This document shows, one piece after another, positions 11,760 to 19,275 of a stretch of DNA of 64,000 bases. Numbering within the stretch: position 1 is the first letter of the stretch; the number at the start of each line of letters is the position of its first letter. The DNA comes from an uncultured Clostridia bacterium. GTDB taxonomy: Bacteria > Bacillota > Clostridia > Oscillospirales > Feifaniaceae. The notes under the pieces were generated by a model. It searched no databases. It had not been told where the DNA came from and saw only the letters and a list, made by a program, of their open reading frames with translations. The stretch lies in the NCBI GenBank assembly GCA_944376235.1, contig CALWCA010000012.1:32397-96396 (forward strand), written 5' to 3'. Both the position numbers and the translations under genes were made by a program.

Positions 11760-12195
11760 GGGGGAGAGGGGGCCCGGCCGGCAGGGCGGGGCGCGCCTGT
11801 GAGGCTGGCCGCCGCCCGCCGCAGCAGCAGCCGCCCCGCCGGGCAGGGACGCCGCAGCGTCCCTGCGGGGCGCGGCCCTGTGCCGAGGGGCGGGCTAAAA
11901 AAAGGATGCCGGCGGGCACACAGGGGGAGAAAAGGAAGGGGGAAAAGGGGCCGCGCTTTGCGCAGGCTTTGGCCTGCGCCTCGCCGGGGCAAAAGAGCGG
12001 GAGCCTGCGGGAAGGGGAGAGGCAGGCGGCCCTGCCGCACCGCGTCCGGCCCTCCGTGCCCGCTCAGCCCCGCACCGCACCCCCGCACCGCGTCCGGCCC
12101 TCCGGCCCTGCCGCAGCCTTGCGCCGCAGCCTTGCGCCGCACCGCCCTCCACCGCCCTCCGTCCCCGCCGCAGCCTTGCACCCTCCTCCGCCTAG
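11760..12195. repeat. GC-rich noncoding block with short direct repeats
   Basis: No credible gene lies in 11658-12299. The block is extremely G+C-rich with strong purine/pyrimidine strand bias. It holds two copies of a 22-nt direct repeat (12035-12056 and 12083-12104), a 13-nt tandem unit CCGCAGCCTTGCG (12111 and 12124, with a partial third copy near 12169), and hairpins at about 11843-11867 and 11957-11976. Long open frames on both strands here are composition artefacts without ribosome sites. It ends next to the parS-like site. Confidence 0.6.
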
Positions 12196-12205
12196 GGGGG
12201 GCCGG

Positions 12206-12221
12206 TGTTTCCCGTGAAACA
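12206..12221. promoter_or_regulatory. parS: parS-like centromere site (ParB/Spo0J binding)
   Basis: TGTTTCCCGTGAAACA matches the bacterial parS palindrome TGTTTCACGTGAAACA at 15 of 16 positions. Such sites cluster around the replication origin and load ParB and SMC for chromosome segregation. The nearby gyrB-gyrA pair also fits an origin-proximal location. It abuts the terminator of the PstS-like gene and is intergenic. The single central mismatch is the main reason for doubt. Confidence 0.75.
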
Positions 12222-12223
12222 AA

Positions 12224-12250
12224 AAGCGGCGGGGAATCTCCCCGCCGCTT
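12224..12250 (-). terminator. Terminator of PstS-like operon
   Basis: A 12-bp perfect stem with a 3-nt loop, followed on the minus strand by a short T-run. Confidence 0.8.
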
Positions 12251-12299
12251 ACGCCCCGGTGTTCCAAAGCGCATTTTTCAGAGCGCATGGTTTGAAGGC

Positions 12300-13256
12300 T
12301 CAGGCGAGCGGAAGGTAGCCCGCCTGCTCAATGATATCCTGCCCCTGCTCCGACAAAAACCAGTCGATGAGCAGGGGGATGTTCGGGTTGTCGTTGGCCG
12401 CGTCGTAAACGGCGTAAAACTCGCTCACGAGGGGGTAGCCGCCCGACGTCACGCCCTCCAGGTCGGGATACACCCCGTCGACCGCCAGCATCCTGACATT
12501 CCCGTTTGCCACCACGTCCTCCACATAAAACCGAAAGGAAAAGCCGATGGCGGCGCCCAGGAAGCCCAGATAATTTTTCTTTGTGGGCTGTCCCTCCATG
12601 AAGGACAAAAAGGCGCTCTGGCTGCCGCTCCCCTCAGCCCTCTGCAGGGGCAAAATGGGTGTGTGCGGGCCGCCGAGCTGCGACCAGAAGGTGTATTCGC
12701 CGGCATAGATGCCCCGAATCTGCTGCAGGGTCAGGGAGGTGACGGGATTGCTGCTGCTGGTGAGAAACACAAAGGCCTCGCGGCCGATGGGCACCAGCTT
12801 CAGCTCCACGCCCTGCTGCTCGGCGTATTGCAGCTGCTGCTCCGAGGGGGCGGCGCACACCACGATGTCGGAGTCGCCGTCCACCACGGCCCGGTAGGCG
12901 CCCGCCGTGTTTCGCATCTGGAGGCGGCTGTCTTTGGTAAAGTCGCTGCCGTCAAACTCCACCGCGCTCTCGGGGTAGAGGGCGTGCACAAAGGCGGAGG
13001 TGACGGGGTAGAGCGCCGAGGCCGAGTCGATCACGGGCAGCTCCCCGCTCAGCGCAAGCTGTCCTGTGACCTTCACAATCTCCGAGTCGTCGTCAAAGGG
13101 GAGGTAGCGGTCGAGCTCAATGGCCTTTGCGCGCAGCCCCCGGTCGGCGCTCGGCAGGCAGCGCCAGGTGCCCAGCGTGAAAAGGGCGGCGTTGAAGAGC
13201 AAAAAGGCAAGCGCCACGGCCGTCAGCATGGCGGCCTGGCGGGTTTTTCGCGTCAT
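12300..13256 (-). CDS. PstS-like phosphate-binding (PBP) domain protein
   Basis: A periplasmic-binding-protein-fold protein of 318 residues resembling PstS: an N-terminal hydrophobic anchor (about residues 10-30), an early LDGSxxxxP-like region (VIDSASALYPVTSAF), the ligand-loop segment EGSGSQSAF and the PstS-type ending (LSEQGQDIIEQAGYLPL). It has no clear lipobox, so it is probably membrane-anchored. The ATG at 13256 is preferred over an in-frame GTG at 13265, because the ribosome site GGGAGG lies immediately before the GTG but about 10 nt before the ATG. There are no pstC, pstA, pstB or phoU genes nearby. It is the last gene of a three-gene unit with two tiny membrane proteins, so its role may be sensing rather than import. 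Confidence 0.7.
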   Translation of the reverse strand: MTRKTRQAAMLTAVALAFLLFNAALFTLGTWRCLPSADRGLRAKAIELDRYLPFDDDSEIVKVTGQLALSGELPVIDSASALYPVTSAFVHALYPESAVEFDGSDFTKDSRLQMRNTAGAYRAVVDGDSDIVVCAAPSEQQLQYAEQQGVELKLVPIGREAFVFLTSSSNPVTSLTLQQIRGIYAGEYTFWSQLGGPHTPILPLQRAEGSGSQSAFLSFMEGQPTKKNYLGFLGAAIGFSFRFYVEDVVANGNVRMLAVDGVYPDLEGVTSGGYPLVSEFYAVYDAANDNPNIPLLIDWFLSEQGQDIIEQAGYLPLA

Positions 13257-13261
13257 GCGGC

Positions 13262-13399
13262 TCACCTCCCGCGCGCCAGAAAGGAGAGAATGGAGCAGCT
13301 GGAATAAAGCCAGCCCAAAAGGACCATATGGGCGAGGGTGAGGGCACAGCCTGCAAGGGTCACGGCCAGCAGCCTGCGGGTGTAGGTTTTGTCATCCAT
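13262..13399 (-). CDS. Small membrane protein (45 aa)
   Basis: A peptide of 45 residues with one hydrophobic helix (about 9-38) between a charged N-terminus (MDDKTYTRR) and a basic end (ARGR). A perfect GAAAGGAGG lies 8 nt before the ATG, which supports real translation. Its stop is immediately upstream of the PstS-like start, implying translational coupling. I do not recognise the family. Confidence 0.6.
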   Translation of the reverse strand: MDDKTYTRRLLAVTLAGCALTLAHMVLLGWLYSSCSILSFLARGR

Positions 13400-13548
13400 C
13401 AAAGGCCTCCTTTCAAAGGGCTTTGCAGGGGAAAAGGGCGAAGGGTAGCCGGCGCCGCCGGGTTTCCGCGCGGGGAAAGGCCTGTCCTGCGGCGGCAGCA
13501 AAGGGCGTTGACGGAAAAAGGGCGTCTTTGGCGTTGCCCAGCCGCCCC

Positions 13549-13815
13549 TTACATGCCCGCAATGAGCTGGGTAAAAAGCCAGGCCGTGAAGGCGACCACC
13601 ACGCAAACACAGGCAAGGGCGATGGAGGGGGCCTTCAAAGCGGCCTTTTTGGCCGCGCGAAGGGCGGTGTCCTCCTTTGGGGTTTTGAGGTAGTCAAACA
13701 GCGACGAGGCAAACCATACCAGGATAAAGCCGGGCGCAATCACGGCGAGATAGGGCGCGATGCCCACGCTGAGCATGAATAAGAAAGACAGGGCGTCAGA
13801 CAAAAAGCCGGGCAA
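13549..13815 (-). CDS. Small two-helix membrane protein (88 aa)
   Basis: Two hydrophobic helices (about residues 10-40 and 63-86) separated by a Lys-rich loop (DYLKTPKEDTALRAAKKAALK). The start is TTG, chosen because AAAGGAGGG lies 5-6 nt upstream; no ATG in the frame has a ribosome site. It is first in an operon with the 45-residue protein and the PstS-like protein, transcribed from the promoter at 13969-13997. Function unknown. Confidence 0.6.
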   Translation of the reverse strand: MPGFLSDALSFLFMLSVGIAPYLAVIAPGFILVWFASSLFDYLKTPKEDTALRAAKKAALKAPSIALACVCVVVAFTAWLFTQLIAGM

Positions 13816-13968
13816 AAAATCCCCTCCTTTCGCAGGGCTGCAGACAAAAGGCCGCGCGGTGGTCTTGCCCACGCCGCCCGCTTTTGAAAAAGAGGGCGGA
13901 CGGCACAGGCACCCTGCCACCGTGCAGAACATAGCAAAATATAAAAATATTTTAGATATTTTGCCAAA

Positions 13969-13997
13969 ATAATAGCACAAAAACAAAAACAATTCAA
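13969..13997 (-). promoter_or_regulatory. Promoter of PstS-like operon
   Basis: Minus strand: TTGAAT, 17 bp, TATTAT, in an A+T-rich stretch that contrasts with its surroundings. The leader is about 150 nt. The 532-bp gap to 14347 otherwise holds the divergent promoter at 14168-14196. Confidence 0.75.
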
Positions 13998-14167
13998 CAG
14001 CTTTTCGAAAAATTCCTGAAAAGTGCAGAGAAATTGCCCGGTGCATGGGCGGGCGGCAGGGAGCGGCCGGGGGAGAGAAAAAGGGGAGAGGTCGGCCTTT
14101 TTGGGGTGCCTTCAGGGCGGATTTTTGCGGCAGGCCCGCGCAGGGGGCAAAAGGAAGGGGAGGCGGC

Positions 14168-14196
14168 TTGCTCTTTGCCTATCTTTGCGGTATAAT
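14168..14196 (+). promoter_or_regulatory. Promoter of 14348-17139 gene group
   Basis: TTGCTC (14168-14173), 17 bp, TATAAT (14191-14196), about 150 nt before the first start codon. Confidence 0.75.
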
Positions 14197-14216
14197 AAAA
14201 AAGCAACCATATTTTG

Positions 14217-14245
14217 AGGGCGAAAGCCGCGTGCGCTTTCGCCCT
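14217..14245 (+). other. Leader hairpin (possible attenuator)
   Basis: An 11-bp perfect stem (AGGGCGAAAGC / GCTTTCGCCCT) with a 7-nt loop begins about 15 nt after the expected transcription start. Only TTA follows, so termination would be weak. It could protect the mRNA 5' end or attenuate transcription. Confidence 0.45.
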
Positions 14246-14347
14246 TTATGTCTGTCACGAAAGGCTCAAAGGCAGGGCGCCTCTTCGGGGGCCTTTGCCC
14301 GGAGCGGCTGCACAAAAGGACGACAAATTGGAAGGGAGATACCGGTC

Positions 14348-14872
14348 ATGGCATTTCGGAAAAAGTGGCTGCCGGCTGTTTTGGCAGTGGCTGTCTGCGT
14401 TGCGGTGGCCTGCATATTCGCCTTTTCCTCCGCCCCGGGGGGAGAAACCGTCGAAAGCAGGCAGGAGATGTTAAACGCGGCGATTTCAAAGGGCGGGGAC
14501 TGGACGATTTTGAAGGAGCTGGAGCTTGAGGACTGCGTGGTCAGCGCGGCATACAGCGCCGACCGGAAGTGCGCGCTTGCCGTGTTTGAGCCGCAGGGAA
14601 ACGGGACATACAAACTTCGCACGTCGACCACGCGGGACGCCGACCAAATCATCGTCACAAGCACCATGGAAAACGGCGTGTGGTATGACCTTGTCTGGTT
14701 TCAGGGCGCCAAGACGAAATATGCAGAAATCACCTACACCGTCGACGGGCAGGTTCAGGACACGCTGAGATTCGATACGGAGGATATGGAGATTCTCAGC
14801 ATCGAAAATCCGCAAAAAGAGTATTCCATGCATGTGGTTTATTACGACGGCGAGGGCAACAAATACGAGTAA
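14348..14872 (+). CDS. Secreted or membrane-anchored protein of unknown function
   Basis: 174 residues: a basic N-terminus (MAFRKK), one hydrophobic segment (about 8-29, signal peptide or anchor) and a soluble domain of about 140 residues rich in beta-strand-forming residues. I recognise no catalytic motif. GAAGGGAGA precedes the ATG at a good distance. It is followed after 80 bp by the DUF3048 lipoprotein and mutY on the same strand, probably as one transcript. Confidence 0.6.
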   Translation: MAFRKKWLPAVLAVAVCVAVACIFAFSSAPGGETVESRQEMLNAAISKGGDWTILKELELEDCVVSAAYSADRKCALAVFEPQGNGTYKLRTSTTRDADQIIVTSTMENGVWYDLVWFQGAKTKYAEITYTVDGQVQDTLRFDTEDMEILSIENPQKEYSMHVVYYDGEGNKYE

Positions 14873-14951
14873 CCTCCCCGGCCGGGAAAGACAAGGGCCG
14901 CAAGCGGCCAACGACAATCAAGACAACAAAGGAAAAAGGAGCGGGAATTTC

Positions 14952-16085
14952 ATGAAAAACCCCCATTTGCGCGCACCGGCGCTGCTGCTTGCGCTGTTGC
15001 TGCTGCTGACGCTTGCCGCCTGCGGCGATGACGATACCGAGACCATGGCGCCCGTGGAGCCGGACAAGCTGCCCGGGCAGGAGGAGACGCAGGAGAAGGG
15101 TGTCCTCAACCCGCTTACGGGGCTGCGGGAGGAGACGTCCTACACCCTGGCGCGGCCCATTGCCGTCATGATCAATAATCTCAAGCAAGCCACGCCGCCG
15201 CGCGGGATGTCGGCGTACGACGGCGCCTTTGAGGTGCTGGCCGAAGGGGAGATCAACCGCATCATCGCCCTCTTTTACGACTACGAAAGCATCCCCGAGA
15301 TCGGCTCGGTGCGCTCGGCGCGCGACTACTATTTCAAGCTGGCGCGCCCTCTCGACCCCATCGTGCTGCACTACGGCGGCAGCGACGCCGCCTACATCTA
15401 CATCAAGCAAAACAAGCTCGACACGCTCAACGGAATGGAGAGCAAGGTCGACAGCCTGATGTACTGGCGGGACCAGCAGCGCATCAAGAGCGCCGGCTAT
15501 GAGCACAGCGTCTTCACGAGCGGGGAGAAGGTCAGGGAGGCCGTCGAGCAGCTCGAGCGCCGCACGGAAACCGAGCAGACGGAACCCTTTTTCCGGTTTC
15601 GCGGGGAGGAGGAAGAGGCCAGGGCGCCGGGCAGCCTGCCCGGCGTCACCATCACGGTGCCCTTCTCGCACTACATTGAGCCCGTGTTTGAATACGACGC
15701 GCAAAAGGGGTGTTACCTGCGCAGCCAGTATGGCGCCCCATACGTCGACGAGACCACGGGGCAGCAAATCGAGGTGGACAACCTGTTTATCGTCTTTGCC
15801 GAGCACCGTGCGGTGGGCGACGAGGCCGGCCACATCGAGGTTGTCACCACGGGAAGCGGGCAGGGCCTGTATTTTTCAAAGGGTGCGGGCTGTGCCGTCA
15901 ACTGGAGCAAGCAGAGCGACACCGACTTTTTCACCTTTACCGACGAGGCCGGGCAGGAGCTTGAGGTCAACAGGGGGCGCATGTGGATTTGCGTGGTTGC
16001 GCCAAACTGCAAGGTGAGCTATACCGACCCTGCGCAGCAGACCGAGGCGCAGGAGCAGGCGGACGGGGAGACGGCCAATGCCTGA
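14952..16085 (+). CDS. DUF3048 lipoprotein (YerB-like)
   Basis: A lipoprotein of 377 residues: a signal peptide ending in the lipobox LAAC (Cys about residue 24), an acidic linker, then the DUF3048 domain with its hallmark starts NPLTGL and RPIAVMINN and the GSVRSARDYY motif. The family includes Bacillus YerB and is found on the outer face of the membrane; its biochemical role is not established. The ribosome site AAAGGAGCGGG fits the ATG. The end overlaps the mutY start by 8 nt, so the two are probably co-translated. Confidence 0.85.
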   Translation: MKNPHLRAPALLLALLLLLTLAACGDDDTETMAPVEPDKLPGQEETQEKGVLNPLTGLREETSYTLARPIAVMINNLKQATPPRGMSAYDGAFEVLAEGEINRIIALFYDYESIPEIGSVRSARDYYFKLARPLDPIVLHYGGSDAAYIYIKQNKLDTLNGMESKVDSLMYWRDQQRIKSAGYEHSVFTSGEKVREAVEQLERRTETEQTEPFFRFRGEEEEARAPGSLPGVTITVPFSHYIEPVFEYDAQKGCYLRSQYGAPYVDETTGQQIEVDNLFIVFAEHRAVGDEAGHIEVVTTGSGQGLYFSKGAGCAVNWSKQSDTDFFTFTDEAGQELEVNRGRMWICVVAPNCKVSYTDPAQQTEAQEQADGETANA

Positions 16086-17139
16086 GCGGCAGGGGCTTGA
16101 GGCGCTGCCCGGCCTTCTGCTGCCGTGGTACAGGGCGCATGCGCGCCGCCTGCCCTGGCGGGACAGCCCCACGCCCTACGCCGTTTTGGTCAGCGAAATC
16201 ATGCTGCAGCAGACGCGGGTGGAGGCGGCGCTGCCCTATTTTAAGCGGTTTATGGCCGAGCTGCCGGATTTTGAGGCGCTTGCCGGGGCGGACGAGGCTC
16301 AGCTTTTGAAGCTGTGGCAGGGGCTTGGCTACTACAGCAGGGCCCGCAACCTGCAAAAGGCGGCGCAGCTTGTGGTGCAGCGCCATGGCGGGCAGCTCCC
16401 GGCCGACCTTCGCGCCCTGCGGGCCCTGCCGGGAGTGGGCGACTACACGGCGGGGGCGGTGGCCTCCATCGCCTTCGGGCTGCCGGCTGCGGCGGTGGAC
16501 GGAAACGTGCTGCGCGTGTTTGCAAGGCTTTTGTGCAGCGGGGAGAGCCTCTCTTCGCCCGCCTTCAAAAAGGAGGTGGCGCGCCGGGTGGAGGGCCTGA
16601 TGCCGCAGGGGCAGGCAGGCGACTTCACGCAGGCGCTCATGGAGCTGGGGGCCACCATCTGCCTGCCAAACGGCAGGCCCCTGTGCGAAGCCTGCCCGGT
16701 GAGAGAGCTGTGCGGCGCCGCCTGCGAGGGGCGGCAGCAGGAGCTGCCGGTCAGGCAGGAGAAAAAGGCGCGGCGCAGGGAGCAAAAGGCGGTGCTGCTG
16801 CTGTGCGCAGGGGAGCTGACGGCGCTGCGGCGCCGTCCCGACAGGGGGCTCTTGGCCGGCCTGTGGGAGCCGGTGACGCTGCCCGGCATGCCTGACGAGG
16901 CGCAGGTGCGCCGCGCGGTGGAGGAGCTGGGCGGCGCGGTGAGGCAGCTTGCCCCCCTGCCGGCGGCAAAGCATGTCTTCACCCATGTGGAGTGGCATAT
17001 GACGGGCTGGCGCGTCGAGCTCGAGAGCGCGCAGGGGCTGGATCCCGCCCTGGTCTTTACGACGGAGCGGCAGCGCCGCGAGCAGTACGCCGTCCCCAGC
17101 GCCTACCGGGCCTATCTGAAGCCCTCCCGCCGGCGCTGA
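16078..17139 (+). CDS. mutY: A/G-specific adenine DNA glycosylase
   Basis: Removes adenine mispaired with 8-oxoguanine. The HhH-GPD core is complete: SEIMLQQTRV with the catalytic Glu (about residue 40), LPGVGDYTAGAV (helix-hairpin-helix) and the catalytic Asp in VDGNVLRVFAR (about 142). The 4Fe-4S cluster cysteines follow as C-x7-C-x2-C-x5-C (about 198-216). A C-terminal NUDIX-like domain for 8-oxoG recognition ends with the HVFTHVEWHM strand. Length 353 is normal. It overlaps the DUF3048 gene by 8 nt and is the last gene of the unit. Confidence 0.95.
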   Translation: MPERQGLEALPGLLLPWYRAHARRLPWRDSPTPYAVLVSEIMLQQTRVEAALPYFKRFMAELPDFEALAGADEAQLLKLWQGLGYYSRARNLQKAAQLVVQRHGGQLPADLRALRALPGVGDYTAGAVASIAFGLPAAAVDGNVLRVFARLLCSGESLSSPAFKKEVARRVEGLMPQGQAGDFTQALMELGATICLPNGRPLCEACPVRELCGAACEGRQQELPVRQEKKARRREQKAVLLLCAGELTALRRRPDRGLLAGLWEPVTLPGMPDEAQVRRAVEELGGAVRQLAPLPAAKHVFTHVEWHMTGWRVELESAQGLDPALVFTTERQRREQYAVPSAYRAYLKPSRRR

Positions 17140-17209
17140 GACGAAAGACGCCCCCTGTGGAGGGAGAGAAAAAAGACTTTTGCGGCGCGGCCGTTGAGAT
17201 AAGGCAGGA

Positions 17210-17260
17210 AAAGACGGCGAGGGCCTTGCGGGAAAACCCCGCAAGGCCCTCGCCGTCTTT
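17210..17260. terminator. 23-bp perfect hairpin after mutY
   Basis: 17210-17232 pairs exactly with 17238-17260 around a 5-nt loop. The stem begins with AAA and ends with TTT, so it can act as a terminator for mutY on the + strand and as a partner on the minus strand. A shorter hairpin (17282-17309, 8 bp) follows. Confidence 0.75.
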
Positions 17261-17359
17261 GGGCAAAGCAGCCCTGCCGAAAAAGGGCAAGCGTTCAAGC
17301 ATGCCCTTTCCGGACGGCCTGCCTTGGCGCGCAGGGACGCGGGGAGGCCCCTCTTTGCC

Positions 17360-17434
17360 TTAGCTGCGCCTTGCGCACTCCAAAATGACTAAAATGGGAA
17401 GCGCGAGAATGGTTGCAATGATCAAAAGAGGCAT
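17360..17434 (-). CDS. 24-residue hydrophobic peptide
   Basis: A small frame reading MPLLIIATILALP followed by ILVILECARRS: one membrane-length hydrophobic helix with a basic Arg-Arg tail. GGAAGGGAGGG lies about 8 nt before the ATG, which is an excellent ribosome site for such a short frame. It is isolated between mutY and the DUF2812 gene. It resembles regulatory transmembrane peptides or type I toxins in form only; no family is recognised and no antisense RNA is evident. Confidence 0.5.
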   Translation of the reverse strand: MPLLIIATILALPILVILECARRS

Positions 17435-17550
17435 TGCCAGATTCCCTCCCTTCCAAAGAGAATGCAGGTCGTCAGAGAATGGGGGTCGTCGCCCCTTCGT
17501 CAGGAACCGGGATTTGCCGGCCGGGGGGCCGTGGTTTCAGGGGCGCTTTG

Positions 17551-18717
17551 TCAGGGCAGCACCTTCGCCCATTTTTGGGAGAGCGTCTCCAGCAAAAGGG
17601 CCTGGCTCTCCCCTTCGTATTCCGAAAAGGTCAGGTAGCTCACGCAGTTTCCCTTGAGGGCAACAAAGTCAAGGCCGCTTTGCCATGCGCCGTCCAGCCC
17701 CGCAACCGAAAGCGGGGTAAAGGCCTCCTGGCTTTGCCCGAAGGTGGAGGAAACCATGAGGGCGGGCACGATGTCGCGGGCCCTCTGCGGGCTGGAGAAG
17801 AGAAAGACCTCCTGATAGAGCCAGACAAAGTCGTCCCCGCAGGTTAGCGACTGCCGGGTGTCCCACACCCGGGCCGCCAGAGAGGGGATTTGAGAGACGT
17901 CGTTGCCCTTGTCGCCGCTCCAGTAGTGGGGCTCGCCCTCAAACCCGAGCTCCTGCAGCAGCAGGTAGGGGTCGTCGCTCTGCGCGGGCAGCGCCGTGTG
18001 CTGCGTCTGTTTCCACTGCCACAGCATCAGCAGCAGCATGCACAGCATGCCAAGCCAGCACAGCGCCGCAAACAGGCGGTAGGGCAGGTGGCGGCCCGAG
18101 GGGGCGTGGTCGAGCGGATGCCCCTTTTTGAGGCGGCGGCACAGCCGCATGGTGTGGATGGCGCCGTAGAGGTTGGAGACAATGCCCCAGACAACCAGCA
18201 GGCAGAGCAGCAGCATCATGGCCGTGTTTCGGGCCAGCTCCAGCGTCCATTGCGCTTTGAGTGCCGTGAGCGCCTGGGAAAAGCTGTCGTCGCGCATGCC
18301 CGCCGCGAAGAGCAGCCAAAGCAGACAGCTCAGCGTCACGGGCAGCCAGCTCAGCAGGTAGCTGCGCCGCAGCGCCTTCAGGGTGGCCGCCTGGGAAACG
18401 GGGTCGCTGTAAAACTCCGGGGCGTCGCTGCCGGCAGGGGCGCAAAAGACGTTGACCAGCCCGCAGCGCGTGACAAACTGCCAGCCGCTCTCCTCATACA
18501 GCGCGCGCTGCTCCTCGGGCAGTGTGAGGTCGTCGTCAAAGAGGGCGGGGGAGGCCAGCTCGATGCGGTAGCGCAGCTGCTGCGGCTCGCAGCGCTCAAA
18601 CGAGCTCAGAAAAGCGCCCCGCCGGCGAAGCTTCCAGCCCTTTGCGGCCATATCGCCATAGCATTTTTCGTTTTCCCCAATGGCGTAGTCGCCCGGGTGG
18701 ATGAGATACCGTCTCAT
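17551..18717 (-). CDS. DUF2812 membrane protein
   Basis: 388 residues. A soluble N-terminal domain (about 1-115) has the DUF2812 pattern (WKLRRRGAFLSSFERCEP, RYRIEL), followed by three membrane helices (about 135-155, 178-200, 232-250) and a soluble C-terminal part. The ATG at 18717 is chosen for its GGAGG and its ATGA overlap with the PadR stop; a longer open frame upstream is artefactual. DUF2812 genes are typically coupled to PadR regulators, as here. The molecular role is unknown; it is probably a membrane-associated target of that regulator. Confidence 0.8.
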   Translation of the reverse strand: MRRYLIHPGDYAIGENEKCYGDMAAKGWKLRRRGAFLSSFERCEPQQLRYRIELASPALFDDDLTLPEEQRALYEESGWQFVTRCGLVNVFCAPAGSDAPEFYSDPVSQAATLKALRRSYLLSWLPVTLSCLLWLLFAAGMRDDSFSQALTALKAQWTLELARNTAMMLLLCLLVVWGIVSNLYGAIHTMRLCRRLKKGHPLDHAPSGRHLPYRLFAALCWLGMLCMLLLMLWQWKQTQHTALPAQSDDPYLLLQELGFEGEPHYWSGDKGNDVSQIPSLAARVWDTRQSLTCGDDFVWLYQEVFLFSSPQRARDIVPALMVSSTFGQSQEAFTPLSVAGLDGAWQSGLDFVALKGNCVSYLTFSEYEGESQALLLETLSQKWAKVLP

Positions 18718-19022
18718 GTCTGTTCCTCCAGTGCAGCGCCGTCTTGCACCATGTGCTTGAGGCGCCGGTATTCGACCCGCAGGGCGTCGAGCCCCTTTTG
18801 GGTGATGGCATAGGTCTTGCGCCGCTCCTGCTGCGAGGCCAGCACAATGAGCCCCTCCTCCTTCATGCGGGTCAGCACGCCATACAGCGTGCCCGGTCCC
18901 ATTTCCACACGCCCGCCCGAGAGCTCCCGGATGCGGGCAATCATCCCGTAGCCGTGCCCCGGCTGCAAAAGACTCAGCAAAATGTAATACATGGCCTCGG
19001 TCATGGGCTGTGCCTGCGGCAT
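18714..19022 (-). CDS. PadR family transcriptional regulator
   Basis: A 102-residue winged-helix repressor: MTEAMYYILLSLL...HGYGMI at the N-terminus, then the recognition region GPGTLYGVLTRMKEEGLI and the wing RRKTYAITQKG. The C-terminal helix is short, as in the small PadR subfamily. The start is ATG with AAAGGGGG upstream. It overlaps the DUF2812 gene by 4 nt. Its promoter contains a long dyad, so autorepression is likely. Confidence 0.9.
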   Translation of the reverse strand: MPQAQPMTEAMYYILLSLLQPGHGYGMIARIRELSGGRVEMGPGTLYGVLTRMKEEGLIVLASQQERRKTYAITQKGLDALRVEYRRLKHMVQDGAALEEQT

Positions 19023-19059
19023 GAGGGAGCCCCCCTTTCCGAGCGGCGGTGAGGCCGCT

Positions 19060-19118
19060 ATTATGTCTCTCGATATATCGCGTGACATAATAATAGCATG
19101 CCCGACAGGCCCTGTCAA
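19060..19118 (-). promoter_or_regulatory. PadR promoter with overlapping dyad operator
   Basis: Minus strand: TTGACA (19118-19113), 17 bp, TATTAT (19095-19090). A nested dyad runs 19060-19091: ATTATGTC, 3 nt, CGATATATCG, 3 nt, GACATAAT. It covers the downstream edge of the -10 box and the transcription start. The CGATATATCG core is like operators of PadR-family repressors. This explains control of padR-DUF2812 by its own product. Confidence 0.75.
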
Positions 19119-19155
19119 GGGGGGGATGGCAAAGGCGCGCGTTGGGGCGCGGGGC

Positions 19156-19184
19156 TTTACGCGGCGGGACAAACCCGGTATAAT
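19156..19184 (+). promoter_or_regulatory. Promoter of fprA-like gene
   Basis: TTTACG, 17 bp, TATAAT (19179-19184), about 90 bp before the start. Confidence 0.65.
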
Positions 19185-19275
19185 AAAAAAAGGAAAAAAC
19201 CGGCACCGCACGGCTTGCTGCGCCAAGCGGTTGGCGGGGGCCGTGACCAAAAAAGCAAAAGAGGGGGAAACCTGC

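Noticed and set aside
11757..13307. Long open frame on the + strand over the GC block and the PstS-like gene
   Set aside because: No ribosome site, low-complexity Arg/Pro/Gly/Ala translation and overlap with a well-supported minus-strand gene; a GC-composition artefact.
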